Shown one piece after another: positions 1 to 10,210 of a DNA stretch of 64,000 nt. Source of the stretch: Microbacterium dextranolyticum (GTDB lineage Bacteria; Actinomycetota; Actinomycetes; Actinomycetales; Microbacteriaceae); assembly GCF_016907295.1 (NCBI RefSeq), contig NZ_JAFBBR010000001.1:248001-312000 (forward strand). The letters are read 5' to 3'. The stretch's first letter is position 1. Each line of letters opens with the position of its first letter. The translations under genes were made by a program, and so were the position numbers. A model generated the notes under the pieces. The model searched no databases and was not told the origin of the DNA. It worked only from the letters and a program-made list of their open reading frames with translations.

Positions 1-53
1 AGAGGCGCCGATCTGCGGGTGCAGCCCCTGGCGCCCCACAATTCGGCGCCTCT
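1..53. terminator. Inverted repeat, possible terminator of an upstream gene
   Basis: AGAGGCGCCGA at 1-11 is the exact reverse complement of 43-53, giving an 11-bp stem around a 31-base loop. There is no T-run. It lies at the window edge before the dehydrogenase operon. The rest of 54-291 is GC-rich and shows no convincing gene. Confidence 0.35.
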
Positions 54-303
54 GAACCGCGCCCCGTCGCTGTCAGTCCCGACGGCGGATGCCTCGACGC
101 CCAGAGGCGGCAATGTGCGGGTCTCAGGCGGCGCGACCCGCGATTCGGCGCCTTCGAGGGGCATCCGAGGAGCATCCGAGGGGCCTCCAGGCCGCCGAGG
201 CGCCCCGGCGCGGCAGGGGATTGTGGGGCACGGACGGGGGAACGAGGCATCCGTTGTAGCGCGCATGCAGACCCGCGCATGCTCCCGCGGCTACCGTGGA
301 GGG

Positions 304-1434
304 ATGACCACGCCCGACGATCCGGCACTCGTGCGCGTTCTGGCCTCCGACGGGACGTTCGCTCCGACGCCCGAAGCGGAGCGCTACCTCCCGCTCATCG
401 ACGCGCTCACCGATTCCGACCTCGAGACGCTCTACCGCGACATGGTCGTCGTGCGGGCGTTCGACCGGCAGGCCACGAACCTGCAGCGGCAGGGGCAGCT
501 CGCCCTCTGGCCGCCGTCCTTCGGGCAGGAGGCCGCCCAGGTCGGCTCCGTCCGCGCCGCGCGCCCCCAGGACCACCTTTTCCCCTCGTACCGCGAGCAC
601 GTCGTCGCCACGACGCGCGGCGTCGACCCGATCGACATCATCCGCGTGATGCGCGGACTCACGCACGGCGGGTGGGATCCGACCGATCCGAAGAACGGGA
701 ACGTGCACATCTACACGCTCGTGCTCGGCTCGCAGACCCTCCACGCGACCGGCTACGGCATGGGCATGGTCTTCGACGGGCGTTGCGGCACGGGCGACCC
801 CGAGCGCGACGCCGCCGTCATCGTCTATTACGGTGACGGCGCCTCGAGCCAGGGCGACGTGCACGAGGCGATGGTCTTCGCGAACACGTATCGCACGCCG
901 CAGGTGTTCTTCCTGCAGAACAACCACTGGGCGATCTCGGTTCCCGTCGCGACGCAGTCGCGCGCCCCTCTCCACCACCGCGCCGCCGGCTACGGCATGC
1001 CCTCGACCCTGGTCGACGGCAACGACGTGCTGGCGAGCTTCGCGGTGTCCAAGCTCGCACTCGACGAGGCCCGCGCCGGCGACGGCCCGCGGGCGATCGA
1101 AGCGCTGACCTACCGCATGGGCGCGCACACCACGAGCGACGACCCGACGAAATACCGCACCTCCGACGAGGAGCAGTCGTGGGCGCGGCGCGATCCAATC
1201 CTGCGCATGCGGGCGTACCTGGAGGGTCGCGGCGCCTCGGCGGCGTTCTTCGACGAGACGGATGCCGCGGCCGCCGCCTATGCCGACGACGTGCGCGTCC
1301 GCACGAACGAGCTCGGTGGGCTCGAGGCATCCACGATGTTCGCGCACGTCTACTCCGACCCGCATCCGCTCGTCGCGGAGCAGGGGCGCTGGCTCGCCGA
1401 CTACGAGGCGTCGTTCGAGGGAGGCGCCGCATGA
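304..1434 (+). CDS. pdhA: 2-oxoacid dehydrogenase E1 component, alpha subunit
   Basis: Alpha subunit of a heterotetrameric, thiamine-diphosphate-dependent E1 that decarboxylates a 2-oxoacid and passes the acyl group to E2 lipoate (376 aa, the family's usual length). The ThDP motif is seen as GDG at residues 177-179 and NN at 206-207. The reading frame extends upstream, but ATG 304 is chosen because GGAGGG directly precedes it, a TACCGT -10-like box ends six bases before it, and family alignment begins here. It overlaps the beta gene by 4 bases (ATGA). Most actinobacteria use the homodimeric AceE for pyruvate, so a branched-chain 2-oxoacid substrate (Bkd) is quite possible. The symbol follows general annotation practice. 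Confidence 0.9.
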   Translation: MTTPDDPALVRVLASDGTFAPTPEAERYLPLIDALTDSDLETLYRDMVVVRAFDRQATNLQRQGQLALWPPSFGQEAAQVGSVRAARPQDHLFPSYREHVVATTRGVDPIDIIRVMRGLTHGGWDPTDPKNGNVHIYTLVLGSQTLHATGYGMGMVFDGRCGTGDPERDAAVIVYYGDGASSQGDVHEAMVFANTYRTPQVFFLQNNHWAISVPVATQSRAPLHHRAAGYGMPSTLVDGNDVLASFAVSKLALDEARAGDGPRAIEALTYRMGAHTTSDDPTKYRTSDEEQSWARRDPILRMRAYLEGRGASAAFFDETDAAAAAYADDVRVRTNELGGLEASTMFAHVYSDPHPLVAEQGRWLADYEASFEGGAA

Positions 1435-2417
1435 CCGGGTCGATCACCACGATGCCGTTCGCGAAGGCGCTGAACGCGGGCCTGCGCGCCGCGCTCGCCG
1501 CCGACGACCACGTCCTGCTCATGGGCGAGGACATCGGCAAGCTCGGCGGCGTCTTCCGTGTCACCGAGGGACTGCAGGCCGAGTTCGGCGACCGCCGGGT
1601 GCTCGACACCCCGCTCGCCGAGTCCGGCATCGTCGGAACCGCGATCGGCCTCGCCATGGCGGGGTTCCGCTCGGTCGTCGAGATCCAGTTCGACGGGTTC
1701 GTCTTCCCCGCGTTCGACCAGATCACGACGCAGCTGGCGAAGCTCACCAACCGGCTCGAGGGTGCGGCATCCTTCCCCGTCGTCATCCGCATTCCGTACG
1801 GCGGCCACATCGGCGCCGTCGAGCACCACCAGGAGAGCCCCGAGGCCTACTTCGCGCACACGCCGGGGCTGCGGGTGGTCTCGCCCTCGACCCCGAACGA
1901 CGCGTACTGGATGATCCAGGACGCCATCGCCTCGCCCGACCCCGTGATCTTCCTCGAGCCCAAGGCCAAATACTGGCTCAAGGGCGAGGTCGACACCGCC
2001 GAGCGCGCGCTGCCGCTGCATGCGTCGCGCGTCATCCGCCGCGGGACCGACGTCACCCTCGTCGGGCACGGCGCGATGGTGACGACCCTGCTGCAGGCCG
2101 CCGCGCTCGCCGAAAGCGAGGGAACGAGCTGCGAGGTCGTCGACCTGCGCTCCCTGTCGCCGATCGACTACGGGCCGATCCTCGATTCGGTGCGGCGTAC
2201 CGGTCGCATGGTCTACGCGCAGGAGGCCCCGGGCAACGTGTCGGTGGGGTCGGAGGTCGCCGCAACCGTCATGGAGCGGGCCTTCTTCGCCCTCGAATCG
2301 CCCGTCCTCCGGGTGTCGGGCTTCGATGTGCCCTTCCCCCCGGCGAAACTCGAGGGCGCGTACCTGCCCGACGTCGACCGCATCCTCGAGGCCGTGGACC
2401 GCGCCCTCGCCTACTGA
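1431..2417 (+). CDS. 2-oxoacid dehydrogenase E1 component, beta subunit
   Basis: Beta subunit of the E1 heterotetramer (328 aa). It completes the ThDP site with the alpha subunit encoded just upstream. It contains the family blocks [16 protein letters not shown] and [18 protein letters not shown] and, C-terminally, the transketolase C-domain run ending [13 protein letters not shown]. The start ATG overlaps the alpha stop codon and is preceded by GGAGG. Only 11 bases separate its stop from the E2 start, so all three genes form one operon. Specificity between pyruvate and branched-chain 2-oxoacids cannot be settled from sequence. Confidence 0.92.
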   Translation: MTGSITTMPFAKALNAGLRAALAADDHVLLMGEDIGKLGGVFRVTEGLQAEFGDRRVLDTPLAESGIVGTAIGLAMAGFRSVVEIQFDGFVFPAFDQITTQLAKLTNRLEGAASFPVVIRIPYGGHIGAVEHHQESPEAYFAHTPGLRVVSPSTPNDAYWMIQDAIASPDPVIFLEPKAKYWLKGEVDTAERALPLHASRVIRRGTDVTLVGHGAMVTTLLQAAALAESEGTSCEVVDLRSLSPIDYGPILDSVRRTGRMVYAQEAPGNVSVGSEVAATVMERAFFALESPVLRVSGFDVPFPPAKLEGAYLPDVDRILEAVDRALAY

Positions 2418-2428
2418 CGGAGAACCTC

Positions 2429-3793
2429 ATGAGCACGCAGACGTTCCACCTACCCGATGTCGGCGAAGGTCTCACCGAAGCCGAGATCGTCCAGTGGCGG
2501 GTCGCCCCCGGCGACGCCGTCGCGGTGAACGACGTCCTCGTCGAGATCGAGACCGCGAAGTCGCTCGTCGAGCTGCCCTCGCCCTTCTCGGGAACGGTCG
2601 ACGAACTGCTCTCGGCCGAGGGCGAGACGGTGACCGTCGGCGCCGCCATCATCACGATCGAGGGTGCCGCTCAGCAGCCGGATGCCACGTCGGGCCTGTC
2701 GGCCCACGGCGAGCCGGCGGCGCCGGCCGAAGACGACGGCGAAGGAGCCGTACTCGTCGGCTACGGTACGGGCGGCGCCGTCTCGTCGCGGCGCAAGCGT
2801 CCGGCCGAGCGCAGCGAGGCGGTGCGGGCATCCGTCGGCGTCGTCGCGAAGCCGCCGGTGCGCAAGCTCGCCCGCGACCTGGGCGTCGATTTGGCGCAGG
2901 TGGTCCCGAGCGGACCGGCCGGCGAGGTGACCCGCGACGACGTCGTGGCGCACGCCGAGCAGGCGAGCGTCTTCCGCAACATCGCGACTCCCGCCGCCCC
3001 CGCTGTGCGCGAGCACATGATCCCGGTGGCTCCGGCGCCCGCCGCGACGCCGACGCCGGCGGCGACCACCCGCGTGCGCGAGGTCGACGACCGCGAAGAG
3101 ACGATCCCCGTCAAGGGCGTGCGCAAGGCCACGGCCTCCGGCATGGTCCGCTCGGCGTACACCGCGCCGCACGTGTCGGTGTGGACCGACGTGGATGCCA
3201 CACGCACGATGGAGCTCGTCAAGCGCCTCAAGGCGTCGCCCGATTTCGCCGACATCAAGGTGTCGCCGCTGCTGATCATGGCGCGCGCGGTCATCTGGGC
3301 GTGCCGCCGCACGCCGCTCGTCGGCGCCGCGTGGGTCGACAACGAAGACGGCTCGGCCGAGATCCACGTGCGCAACTACGTCAACCTCGGCATCGCCGCG
3401 GCCACTCCGCGCGGACTGCTCGTCCCGAACATCAAAGATGCGCAGGACCTCAGCATGCGCGGCCTCGCGCAGGCGCTCGAGAAACTCACGCTCACGGCGC
3501 GCGAAGGCCGTACGACGCCCGCCGATCAGCAGGGCGGCACGATCACGATCACGAACATCGGCGTGTTCGGGATGGATGCCGGCACCCCGATCATCAACCC
3601 GGGCGAGTCCGGGATCGTCGCGATGGGCACGATCCGGCAGAAGCCGTGGGTCGTGGACGGCGAGGTGCGCCCGCGATTCGTGACGACCGTGTCGGGCTCG
3701 TTCGACCATCGCGTCATCGACGGCGACGGCATGAGCCGGTTCATCGCCGATGTGGCATCCATCCTCGAAGAGCCCGCGCTGCTGCTCGACTGA
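2429..3793 (+). CDS. Dihydrolipoamide acyltransferase (E2) of 2-oxoacid dehydrogenase complex
   Basis: E2 core (454 aa) that carries the swinging lipoyl arm and transfers the acyl group to CoA. Domains in order: a single lipoyl domain at about residues 1-80, with the lipoylated Lys44 in ETAKS; an Ala/Pro-rich linker; a peripheral-subunit-binding domain at about 145-185 ([13 protein letters not shown]); a second linker; and the catalytic domain with HRVIDG (His427, Asp431). No E3 gene follows. The operon ends here, and E3 is presumably shared and encoded elsewhere. The start ATG sits 11 bases after the E1-beta stop, preceded by GGAGAAC. Confidence 0.93.
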   Translation: MSTQTFHLPDVGEGLTEAEIVQWRVAPGDAVAVNDVLVEIETAKSLVELPSPFSGTVDELLSAEGETVTVGAAIITIEGAAQQPDATSGLSAHGEPAAPAEDDGEGAVLVGYGTGGAVSSRRKRPAERSEAVRASVGVVAKPPVRKLARDLGVDLAQVVPSGPAGEVTRDDVVAHAEQASVFRNIATPAAPAVREHMIPVAPAPAATPTPAATTRVREVDDREETIPVKGVRKATASGMVRSAYTAPHVSVWTDVDATRTMELVKRLKASPDFADIKVSPLLIMARAVIWACRRTPLVGAAWVDNEDGSAEIHVRNYVNLGIAAATPRGLLVPNIKDAQDLSMRGLAQALEKLTLTAREGRTTPADQQGGTITITNIGVFGMDAGTPIINPGESGIVAMGTIRQKPWVVDGEVRPRFVTTVSGSFDHRVIDGDGMSRFIADVASILEEPALLLD

Positions 3794-3857
3794 GCTTCGC
3801 GATTAGTTCCGGTGGCGGGGCTGGTCAGCGCTGTGGGTGAGATGTCACAGTGTACGT

Positions 3858-6350
3858 GTGACCGCTAACAACTCTCTCAATGCCCGAGGTGAGACGCCCG
3901 CGACGCCGTGGGTGCCCGCCGACGGCCCCGTCTCCGACGCCGACGTCGCCACGATCGACCTGTGGTGGCGCACCGCGAACTACATGAGCGTGGGCCAGAT
4001 CTACCTGAAGGACAACCCGCTGCTGCGGGAGACCCTGACCCGAGACCACGTCAAGCCGCGCCTCGTCGGGCACTGGGGCACCACCCCCGGGCTGACGTTC
4101 ATCTACGCGCACCTCAACCGCGCCATCGCGCGCCGGCTGCAGCCGACGATGTACATCATCGGTCCGGGACACGGCGGGCCGGGACTCGTCGCGGCATCCT
4201 TCCTCGACGGCACGTATACGTCGACGTACAACAGCATCTCGAACGACGAGGCCGGGCTGAAGCGGCTGTTCACCCAGTTCTCGTTCCCGGGTGGCATCCC
4301 CTCGCACGTCGCCCCCGAGACCCCCGGGTCGATCCACGAGGGCGGTGAGCTCGGCTACGCGCTCTCGCACGCGTACGGCGCCGCGTTCGACAACCCCGAC
4401 CTGCTGGTCGCCGCCGTCGTCGGCGACGGCGAGGCCGAGACCGGCCCCCTCGCCACAAGCTGGCACTCGAACAAGTTCATCGACCCCGCGACCGACGGCG
4501 TCGTCCTGCCGATCCTGCACCTGAACGGCTACAAGATCGCCAACCCGACGGTGCTCGCTCGCATCCCCGAAGAAGAGCTCGTCGCCCTCATGACCGGGTA
4601 CGGTCACAAGCCCTACGTCTTCACCGCGGGTTTCGACGACGAGGACCACCTCTCGATCCACCGCCGCTTCGCGACGATGCTCGACGAGGCCCTCGACGAG
4701 ATCGCCCGGATCAAGGCCGAGGCCGCGACGAACCCCGACATGGACCGCCCCGCGTGGCCGATGATCGTCATGCGCACCCCGAAGGGCTGGACGTGCCCGC
4801 CCGAGATCGACGGCAAGCGCACCGAGAACTCCTGGCGTGCGCACCAGGTGCCGCTCGCCTCGGCGCGTGACACCGACGCGCACCTGAAGGTGCTCGAGGG
4901 ATGGCTGCAGTCCTACCGCCCCGAGGAGCTGTTCGACGAGGCCGGCGCCCCGCGCCCCGAGGTGACGGCGCTGACCCCTCCCGGCGACCTGCGCATGAGC
5001 GCCACGCCGCACGCCAACGGCGGTCTGCTGCTGCGCGACCTCGTGCTGCCCGACTTCCGGGAGTACGGCGTCGACGTGCCGACGCCCGGCGCGACGATCG
5101 CCGAGGCGACGCGCGTGCTCGGCGGATGGCTCGAGGCGGTCATGGCGGCGAACCTCGACAACTTCCGTGTGTTCGCGCCCGACGAACTGGCATCCAACCG
5201 CATCCAGGCCGTGCTCGATGTCACCGACAAGAGCTGGAACAACGGCCTCGACAGCGATGACGAGCACCTCGGCAAGCGGGGACAGGTCGTCGAGATGCTG
5301 TCGGAGCACCAGTGCCAGGGCTGGCTCGAGGGGTACCTGCTGACGGGGCGTCACGGCCTGTTCACGTCGTACGAGGCCTTCATCCACATCGTCGACTCGA
5401 TGTTCAACCAGCACGCGAAGTGGCTCAAGGTCTCGCGCGAGCTGCCCTGGCGTCGGCCGATCGGAAGCCTGAACTACCTGCTCTCCAGCCACGTCTGGCG
5501 GCAGGACCACAACGGCTTCTCGCACCAGGACCCGGGATTCATCGACCACGTCGTCAACAAGAAGGCCGAGGTCGTCCGGGTCTACCTGCCGCCGGACGCG
5601 AACACCCTGCTGAGCGTCTACGACCACTGCCTGCGCTCGCGCGACTACGTCAACGTCGTCGTCGCCGGCAAGCAGCCGCAGGCCTCGTGGCTGACGATGG
5701 ACGAGGCGATCGACCACTGCACCCGAGGAGCCGGCATCTGGGAGTTCGCGTCGAACGTCCCCGCGGGTGAGGAGCCGGATGTCGTGCTCGCCGCCTGCGG
5801 CGACGTGCCGACCCTCGAGGTGCTGGCGGCGATCGACATCCTGCGCCAGGAGCTGCCCGACCTGAAGGTGCGGATGGTCAACGTCGTCGACCTCATGCGC
5901 CTGCAGCCCGAGGAGGAGCACCCGCACGGCATGAGCGACCGCGAGTTCGACCAGCTGTTCACGACGGACAAGCCGATCATCTTCGCCTACCACGGCTACC
6001 CGTGGCTCATCCACCGGCTCACCTACCGTCGCAACGGTCACGCGAACCTGCACGTCCGCGGCTACATCGAAGAGGGCACCACGACGACTCCGTTCGACAT
6101 GGCGATGCTCAACAAGATGGACCGTTTCTTCCTCGTGCGGAAGGTGATCGAGCGCGTGCCCGGACTGGCGTCGAGGGCGGCTCTGCTCAGTCAGAAGCTC
6201 GAGGATCAGCGCATGGCGGCGCGCCGATACGCCCGCGCCACAGGCGAGGACCCGGTCGAGATCCGCGACTGGACCTGGCCCGACGCGCGTGGTCTCGCCG
6301 ATGCCGGCGCCGTCAGCGCCACCGCGGCGACCGGCGGTGACAACGAGTAA
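3858..6350 (+). CDS. xfp: Phosphoketolase (xylulose-5-P / fructose-6-P)
   Basis: ThDP enzyme that splits xylulose-5-phosphate or fructose-6-phosphate with phosphate to give acetyl phosphate, the key step of the phosphoketolase shunt. At 830 aa it is full length. Signatures seen are EGGELGY (161-167) and [10 protein letters not shown] (189-198), and the N, middle and C domains are collinear with the family. Two GTG starts are possible, at 3837 and 3858. I prefer 3858 because the protein then begins like homologues. An imperfect palindrome (GTCACA-N7-TGTGAC, 3844-3862) overlaps this start. The gene is monocistronic, with a hairpin downstream. Confidence 0.95.
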   Translation: MTANNSLNARGETPATPWVPADGPVSDADVATIDLWWRTANYMSVGQIYLKDNPLLRETLTRDHVKPRLVGHWGTTPGLTFIYAHLNRAIARRLQPTMYIIGPGHGGPGLVAASFLDGTYTSTYNSISNDEAGLKRLFTQFSFPGGIPSHVAPETPGSIHEGGELGYALSHAYGAAFDNPDLLVAAVVGDGEAETGPLATSWHSNKFIDPATDGVVLPILHLNGYKIANPTVLARIPEEELVALMTGYGHKPYVFTAGFDDEDHLSIHRRFATMLDEALDEIARIKAEAATNPDMDRPAWPMIVMRTPKGWTCPPEIDGKRTENSWRAHQVPLASARDTDAHLKVLEGWLQSYRPEELFDEAGAPRPEVTALTPPGDLRMSATPHANGGLLLRDLVLPDFREYGVDVPTPGATIAEATRVLGGWLEAVMAANLDNFRVFAPDELASNRIQAVLDVTDKSWNNGLDSDDEHLGKRGQVVEMLSEHQCQGWLEGYLLTGRHGLFTSYEAFIHIVDSMFNQHAKWLKVSRELPWRRPIGSLNYLLSSHVWRQDHNGFSHQDPGFIDHVVNKKAEVVRVYLPPDANTLLSVYDHCLRSRDYVNVVVAGKQPQASWLTMDEAIDHCTRGAGIWEFASNVPAGEEPDVVLAACGDVPTLEVLAAIDILRQELPDLKVRMVNVVDLMRLQPEEEHPHGMSDREFDQLFTTDKPIIFAYHGYPWLIHRLTYRRNGHANLHVRGYIEEGTTTTPFDMAMLNKMDRFFLVRKVIERVPGLASRAALLSQKLEDQRMAARRYARATGEDPVEIRDWTWPDARGLADAGAVSATAATGGDNE

Positions 6351-6361
6351 TCGCCCCATTT

Positions 6362-6426
6362 CGACAGCAGGCTGAACCGACGGAGCGCCGCCACGCGGCA
6401 TCCGCCTCGCGCTCAGCCTGCTGTCG
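6362..6426 (+). terminator. Hairpin downstream of phosphoketolase
   Basis: CGACAGCAGGCTGA (6362-6375) pairs perfectly with 6413-6426 (14 bp). The enclosed loop contains a smaller GCCGC/GCGGC hairpin. There is no T-run. It lies 11 bases after the phosphoketolase stop and probably ends that transcript ahead of the zinc operon. Confidence 0.55.
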
Positions 6427-6533
6427 GCGTTTCGGGAGCATCCGTCGTCGTGCGCATGTCGCGAAGCGACGATCCGCTCGGCGCCGAGGGGGCGGAGCCA
6501 CGCGAATGCTCAGCAACCTCTTAACCGCTGAAT

Positions 6534-6562
6534 TTGATAACGATTATCAGCACGCCTAACGT
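6534..6562 (+). promoter_or_regulatory. Zur-controlled promoter of znuACB
   Basis: A promoter TTGATA (6534-6539), 17-base spacer, TAACGT (6557-6562) lies seven bases before the znuA ATG. The inverted repeat TGATAA-CGA-TTATCA (6535-6549) covers the -35 box and half the spacer. It matches the general Zur/Fur-family box form. Zinc-loaded Zur, encoded four genes downstream, would block RNA polymerase here. The match to Zur rather than Fur or Mur is inferred from the genes controlled. Confidence 0.8.
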
Positions 6563-6569
6563 GGAGGGC

Positions 6570-7508
6570 ATGAAGCGTCCCCTCCTCCTCGTCGCCGCGC
6601 TCTCCGTGGCCACTGCCCTCGCCCTCACCGGCTGCTCCAGCAGCGGTGGCACCGCCCCGTCCGCTTCGGGCACGTCCGGCGGCACGATCGCGGTCGTCGC
6701 GTCGACCAACGTCTACGGCGACATCGCGCAGACCGTCGGCGGCGACCACGTGAAGGTGACCTCGCTGATCGCCGACGAGAGCAAGGACCCGCACGAGTTC
6801 GAGGCCACGGCGACCGACCAGCTCGACATCCAGGGCGCGCAGCTGCTCATCCAGAACGGCGGCGGCTACGACCCCTTCATGGCCTCGCTGAAGGATGCCG
6901 CGAAGTCCGACGCCCCGCTCATCAGCGCGGTCACCTTCTCGCCCGAGTGGAAGGGCAGCGACCCGTCGGAGGCGGTCGAGGGCTTCAACGAGCACGTCTT
7001 CTACGACCCGCAGACGATCGCTGCGGTCGCCGACGACATCGCCGCGAAGCTCGGCGCCATCGACCCGGCCGACGCCGACACCTTCACCGCCAACGCGAAG
7101 GCCCTGCGCGCCGACATCGACGCCACAGTGACGCCGATCCTCGACGGCATCGCCAAGGCGCACACCGGGGCCGAGATCTTCGTCACCGAGCCCGTGCCGC
7201 TGTACCTCGCCGAGGCCGCGGGGCTCAAGAACGTCACCCCGTCGGAGTTCAGCGAGGCCGTCGAAGAGGGGCAGGACGTTCCGCCCGCCACTCTGCTCGA
7301 GGCGCTGAATCTCATCGGCTCCGGCTCGGTGAAGCTGGTGTTCGTCAACGCGCAGGCCGGCGGTGCCGAGACCACGCAGGTCGAGTCGAAGGCCGCAGAG
7401 ACGAAGATTCCGGTCATCAAGGCATCAGAACTTCTCCCGGACGGCGACACCTACGTATCGTGGATGACCGACATGGCTACCCAGATCAAGACCGCGCTCG
7501 GTTCGTGA
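6570..7508 (+). CDS. znuA: Zinc ABC transporter substrate-binding lipoprotein
   Basis: Cluster A-I (ZnuA/TroA-type) metal-binding lipoprotein of 312 aa. It has a hydrophobic signal ending in the lipobox LTGC (Cys22), followed by a Ser/Gly linker. The start of the binding domain, STNVYGDIAQTVGG, and the metal-ligand block DPHEFE are recognisable, as is the later HVFYDP. The His-rich loop typical of Gram-negative ZnuA is missing. ATG 6570 has GGAGGG seven bases upstream, although the -10 box position also fits leaderless transcription. The 3' end overlaps the ATPase gene by 4 bases. A Zur box upstream makes zinc the likely substrate. Confidence 0.9.
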   Translation: MKRPLLLVAALSVATALALTGCSSSGGTAPSASGTSGGTIAVVASTNVYGDIAQTVGGDHVKVTSLIADESKDPHEFEATATDQLDIQGAQLLIQNGGGYDPFMASLKDAAKSDAPLISAVTFSPEWKGSDPSEAVEGFNEHVFYDPQTIAAVADDIAAKLGAIDPADADTFTANAKALRADIDATVTPILDGIAKAHTGAEIFVTEPVPLYLAEAAGLKNVTPSEFSEAVEEGQDVPPATLLEALNLIGSGSVKLVFVNAQAGGAETTQVESKAAETKIPVIKASELLPDGDTYVSWMTDMATQIKTALGS

Positions 7509-8359
7509 GTTCCCCCGTACCTCTTCGCATCGTGGCCGCCGCGCTCTCGCGTGGCGGCCACGAGCTGTGGCGCGGCCTCGACCTCGAGCTGCAGCCCGGC
7601 GAGCTCGTCGCTGTCCTCGGGCCGAGCGGGGCGGGCAAGACCACGCTCCTGCGAGCCATCCTGGGCCTCGAACGGCTCAGCGGGGGATCGATCGAGGCGC
7701 TCGGCGAGCGGGTGCACCGGGCGGGGAACCGCCGCATCGGCTACATCCCCCAGCAGCGCCCGCTGCCGCGGCACACCTCGATGCGCGGGCGCGACCTGGT
7801 GCGCCTGGGCGTCGACGGCCACCGCTTCGGCTTTCCCCTGGTGCGCCGCGGCGACCGCGAGCGCGTGCAGAGCCTCATCGAGGCCGTCGGCGCGGCCGCG
7901 TTCGCCGACCGGCCCGTGGGCCTGCTCTCCGGCGGAGAGCAGCAGCGACTGCGCGTCGGACAGGCGCTCGCCGACGATCCCGGTCTGCTGCTGTGCGACG
8001 AGCCGCTGACGAGCCTCGACCTCGCCAACCAGCGCGACGTCATCGACCTCATCGACCGGTACCGCCGCGACAGCGGCGCCGGCGTTCTGCTCGTCACGCA
8101 CGACATCAACCCCGTGCTCGACCAGGTCGACCGCATCCTCTACCTCGCCCGCGGGCGCTTCACGCTGGGGCGACCCGACGACGTGCTCACCTCCGAGACC
8201 CTCACCGCCCTGTACGACACCCCGGTCCACGTCGCCCGGGTCGGCGGGCGGCTGGTCGTCGTCGGCGTTCCCGATTCGGATGCCGGGCACCACCACCACG
8301 GCGACCACGAGGACGCACCGGTCGCCGCGGCGGGCGCCCAGGCAGGGGAGGCCGCGTGA
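7505..8359 (+). CDS. znuC: Zinc ABC transporter ATP-binding protein
   Basis: ATPase of the ZnuABC importer (284 aa). Walker A GPSGAGKTT is at 39-47, with the Q-loop region near YIPQQRPLP, the signature LLSGGEQQR, Walker B LLLCDEPLTSLD and the switch histidine in VTHDI. The C-terminus carries a short His-rich tail (GHHHHGDHED), which may sense or hold metal. The GTG start overlaps the znuA stop (GTGA). Its own stop overlaps the permease start in the same way, which indicates translational coupling. Confidence 0.92.
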   Translation: MSSPVPLRIVAAALSRGGHELWRGLDLELQPGELVAVLGPSGAGKTTLLRAILGLERLSGGSIEALGERVHRAGNRRIGYIPQQRPLPRHTSMRGRDLVRLGVDGHRFGFPLVRRGDRERVQSLIEAVGAAAFADRPVGLLSGGEQQRLRVGQALADDPGLLLCDEPLTSLDLANQRDVIDLIDRYRRDSGAGVLLVTHDINPVLDQVDRILYLARGRFTLGRPDDVLTSETLTALYDTPVHVARVGGRLVVVGVPDSDAGHHHHGDHEDAPVAAAGAQAGEAA

Positions 8360-9216
8360 ACTGGGACCAGATCGGGCAGGCGCTCTTCGGCGGGGCATCC
8401 CGCTACGGCGAGATCCTCGAGCTCGTGCAGAACTCCGTCTGGGCGGGAGCGGTGCTCGGCATCGTCGGCGGGCTCATCGGTGTGTTCGTGATGCAGCGCG
8501 ACATGGCCTTCGCCGTGCACGGCATCAGCGAGCTCTCCTTCGCGGGAGCCGCCGCCGCGCTGCTGTTCGGCATCGACGTCGTCACGGGGTCGATCATCGG
8601 ATCGCTCATCGCTGCGGGCCTCATCGGATGGCTCGGCGCGCGCGCCCGCGACCGCAACTCGATCATCGGGGTGCTCATGCCGTTCGGCCTCGGCCTCGGC
8701 ATCCTCTGCATCTCGCTCTACAACGGCAGAAGCGCCAACCGGTTCAGCCTGCTGACCGGCCAGATCGTCTCGGTGCAGAGCGACCAGCTGACGATCCTCA
8801 TCGTGCTGAGTGCGCTCGTACTGGTGGCACTGCTGCTCATCTGGCGCCCGCTCACCTTCGACTCGCTCGACCCGCAGTCCGCGGCGGCGCGCGGGGTGCC
8901 CACGACCGCCGTCTCGTTCGCCTTCATGCTGCTGCTCGGCATCGTCGTGGCCGTCGCGGTGCACATCATCGGCGCCCTGCTCGTGCTCTCGCTGCTCGTC
9001 ACACCCGCCGCCGCGGCGATGCGCGTCTCGACCGGCCCGCTCGCCGTGCCGCTGCTGGCTGCCGGCTTCGGAGTCACCGCGGCCGTCGGCGGCATCCTTC
9101 TCGCCATCGCGGGCACCTTGCCGGTCAGCCCGTACATCACGACGCTCTCGTTCCTCATCTACCTGGTGTGTCGGGTGATCGACGGAGTGAAGCGGCGCGG
9201 CACCGTCGAGGCGTAG
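8356..9216 (+). CDS. znuB: Zinc ABC transporter permease
   Basis: ABC-3 family metal permease of 286 aa with about eight hydrophobic segments. Family blocks include the early GLIGVFVMQRDMAFAVHGISE and the later GVPTTAVSF region. It begins at GTG 8356, overlapping the ATPase stop, and closes the znuACB unit. The following 514 bases up to zur are non-coding, so zur probably has its own promoter. Confidence 0.9.
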   Translation: MNWDQIGQALFGGASRYGEILELVQNSVWAGAVLGIVGGLIGVFVMQRDMAFAVHGISELSFAGAAAALLFGIDVVTGSIIGSLIAAGLIGWLGARARDRNSIIGVLMPFGLGLGILCISLYNGRSANRFSLLTGQIVSVQSDQLTILIVLSALVLVALLLIWRPLTFDSLDPQSAAARGVPTTAVSFAFMLLLGIVVAVAVHIIGALLVLSLLVTPAAAAMRVSTGPLAVPLLAAGFGVTAAVGGILLAIAGTLPVSPYITTLSFLIYLVCRVIDGVKRRGTVEA

Positions 9217-9281
9217 CCCGCGCGGCTGGTGGTGCGGGCAGGGGCGCGGGGGTGCTCTCGGGCCGCTCGCGGGGTGCTGCC

Positions 9282-9606
9282 CTGGCATCCGCCCCGTGGG
9301 GTCGGGGTCGCGTGTGGTCGCTGGGGCGCGTGTTTTTGCGCGTTCGGGGTCGTGTGTGGTCGGGTCGCGGGTCGTGGGGCGGCACGACGAGGCCCCGAAC
9401 TGTGCGGAGGGATGCCGTGGCCGTGGCCGTGGCCGTGGCCGTGGGCGCGGGCGCGGGCCGAGTCGGGTGGTGAGGGTGGGGCGTTCTTGCCTGGCATCCG
9501 CCTCGTTGGGTTGGGGTCGCGTGTGGTCGCTGTGGCTCGTGCGTGTGCGGGTTCGGGGTCGCGTGTGGTCGCGTCGCGGGTCGTGAGGCGGCGCGACGGG
9601 ACCCCA
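9282..9606. repeat. Diverged 110-bp direct repeat pair in the znuB-zur gap
   Basis: About 110 bases from 9282 recur from 9491 at a constant offset of 209 with no gap. I count about 14 mismatches. Each copy contains two GGGTCGYGTGTGGTCG sub-repeats. Between the copies lies a short run of CCGTGG units (9416-9438). The gap 9217-9730 holds no credible gene. Long reverse-strand frames here simply translate the repeats. Confidence 0.7.
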
Positions 9607-9730
9607 CACCGAGCAGAAGTGGCGCCGAGACGCCGGTAAGGTGCGGGCGAGGGGGCGGATGCCGGGGGTGCAGCGCGGGGCCGCGAGATCTCCCAGCCAG
9701 CTCCGAAACCCCACGGGTAGGATTCCGGGC

Positions 9731-10210
9731 ATGGCCCAGCGCAACACCTGGCAGCGCGATCGCGTGCGCGCGGCGCTCGGCGACGCCCCCGGCTTCGTCA
9801 GTGCGCAGGATCTGCACGCCGCACTCCGGAGCGACAACACGGGCATCGGCCTGGCGACGGTCTATCGCGCGCTGGCGACGCTCGCCGCGAGCGGTGAAGC
9901 CGACCAGCTGCAGAGCCCCGACGGCGAGGCGATCTACCGCGCGTGCTCGACGACCGGGCACCACCACCATCTGATCTGCCGGTCGTGCGGCCGCGCCGTC
10001 GAGATCGAGGCACACGAGGTCGAGGCGTGGGCGCAGCGGACGGCTGCCGCCCACGGCTTCACCCAGGCCGAGCACGTCGTCGACATCTTCGGTCTGTGCG
10101 GCGCGTGCGCGCTCGCCGCCGACACGGCCGCCTCGGCCGAACCCGTCACCCCGGCCGACGGAGCCGCGCCGGCGACGACCGAGCACGTCACCCCGGAGAA
10201 CGGTGACTGA
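9731..10210 (+). CDS. zur: Zinc uptake regulator, Fur family
   Basis: Fur-family repressor of 159 aa. The N-terminal winged helix covers about 1-75 and includes LATVYRALATL. A His cluster HHHH is at 77-80, followed by two CxxC pairs (Cys83/86 and Cys123/126) that form the structural zinc site. It has an extra Ala/Glu-rich C-terminal tail of about 30 residues. The start ATG has TAGGAT seven bases upstream and no good ribosome site, so a leaderless transcript is likely. Linkage to znuACB and to the Zur box at 6535 supports zinc rather than iron sensing. The stop overlaps the permease start by 8 bases. Confidence 0.9.
   Translation: MAQRNTWQRDRVRAALGDAPGFVSAQDLHAALRSDNTGIGLATVYRALATLAASGEADQLQSPDGEAIYRACSTTGHHHHLICRSCGRAVEIEAHEVEAWAQRTAAAHGFTQAEHVVDIFGLCGACALAADTAASAEPVTPADGAAPATTEHVTPENGD

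Noticed and set aside
3844..3862. CRP-like palindrome GTCACA-N7-TGTGAC
   Set aside because: Its half-sites are in the inverse order of CRP sites and it overlaps the phosphoketolase start. It may be an operator but cannot be assigned.
3825..6401. 858-codon open frame antisense to phosphoketolase
   Set aside because: It is a mirror of the GC-rich coding frame opposite. Its composition (Arg/Val/Asp-rich) has no family resemblance.
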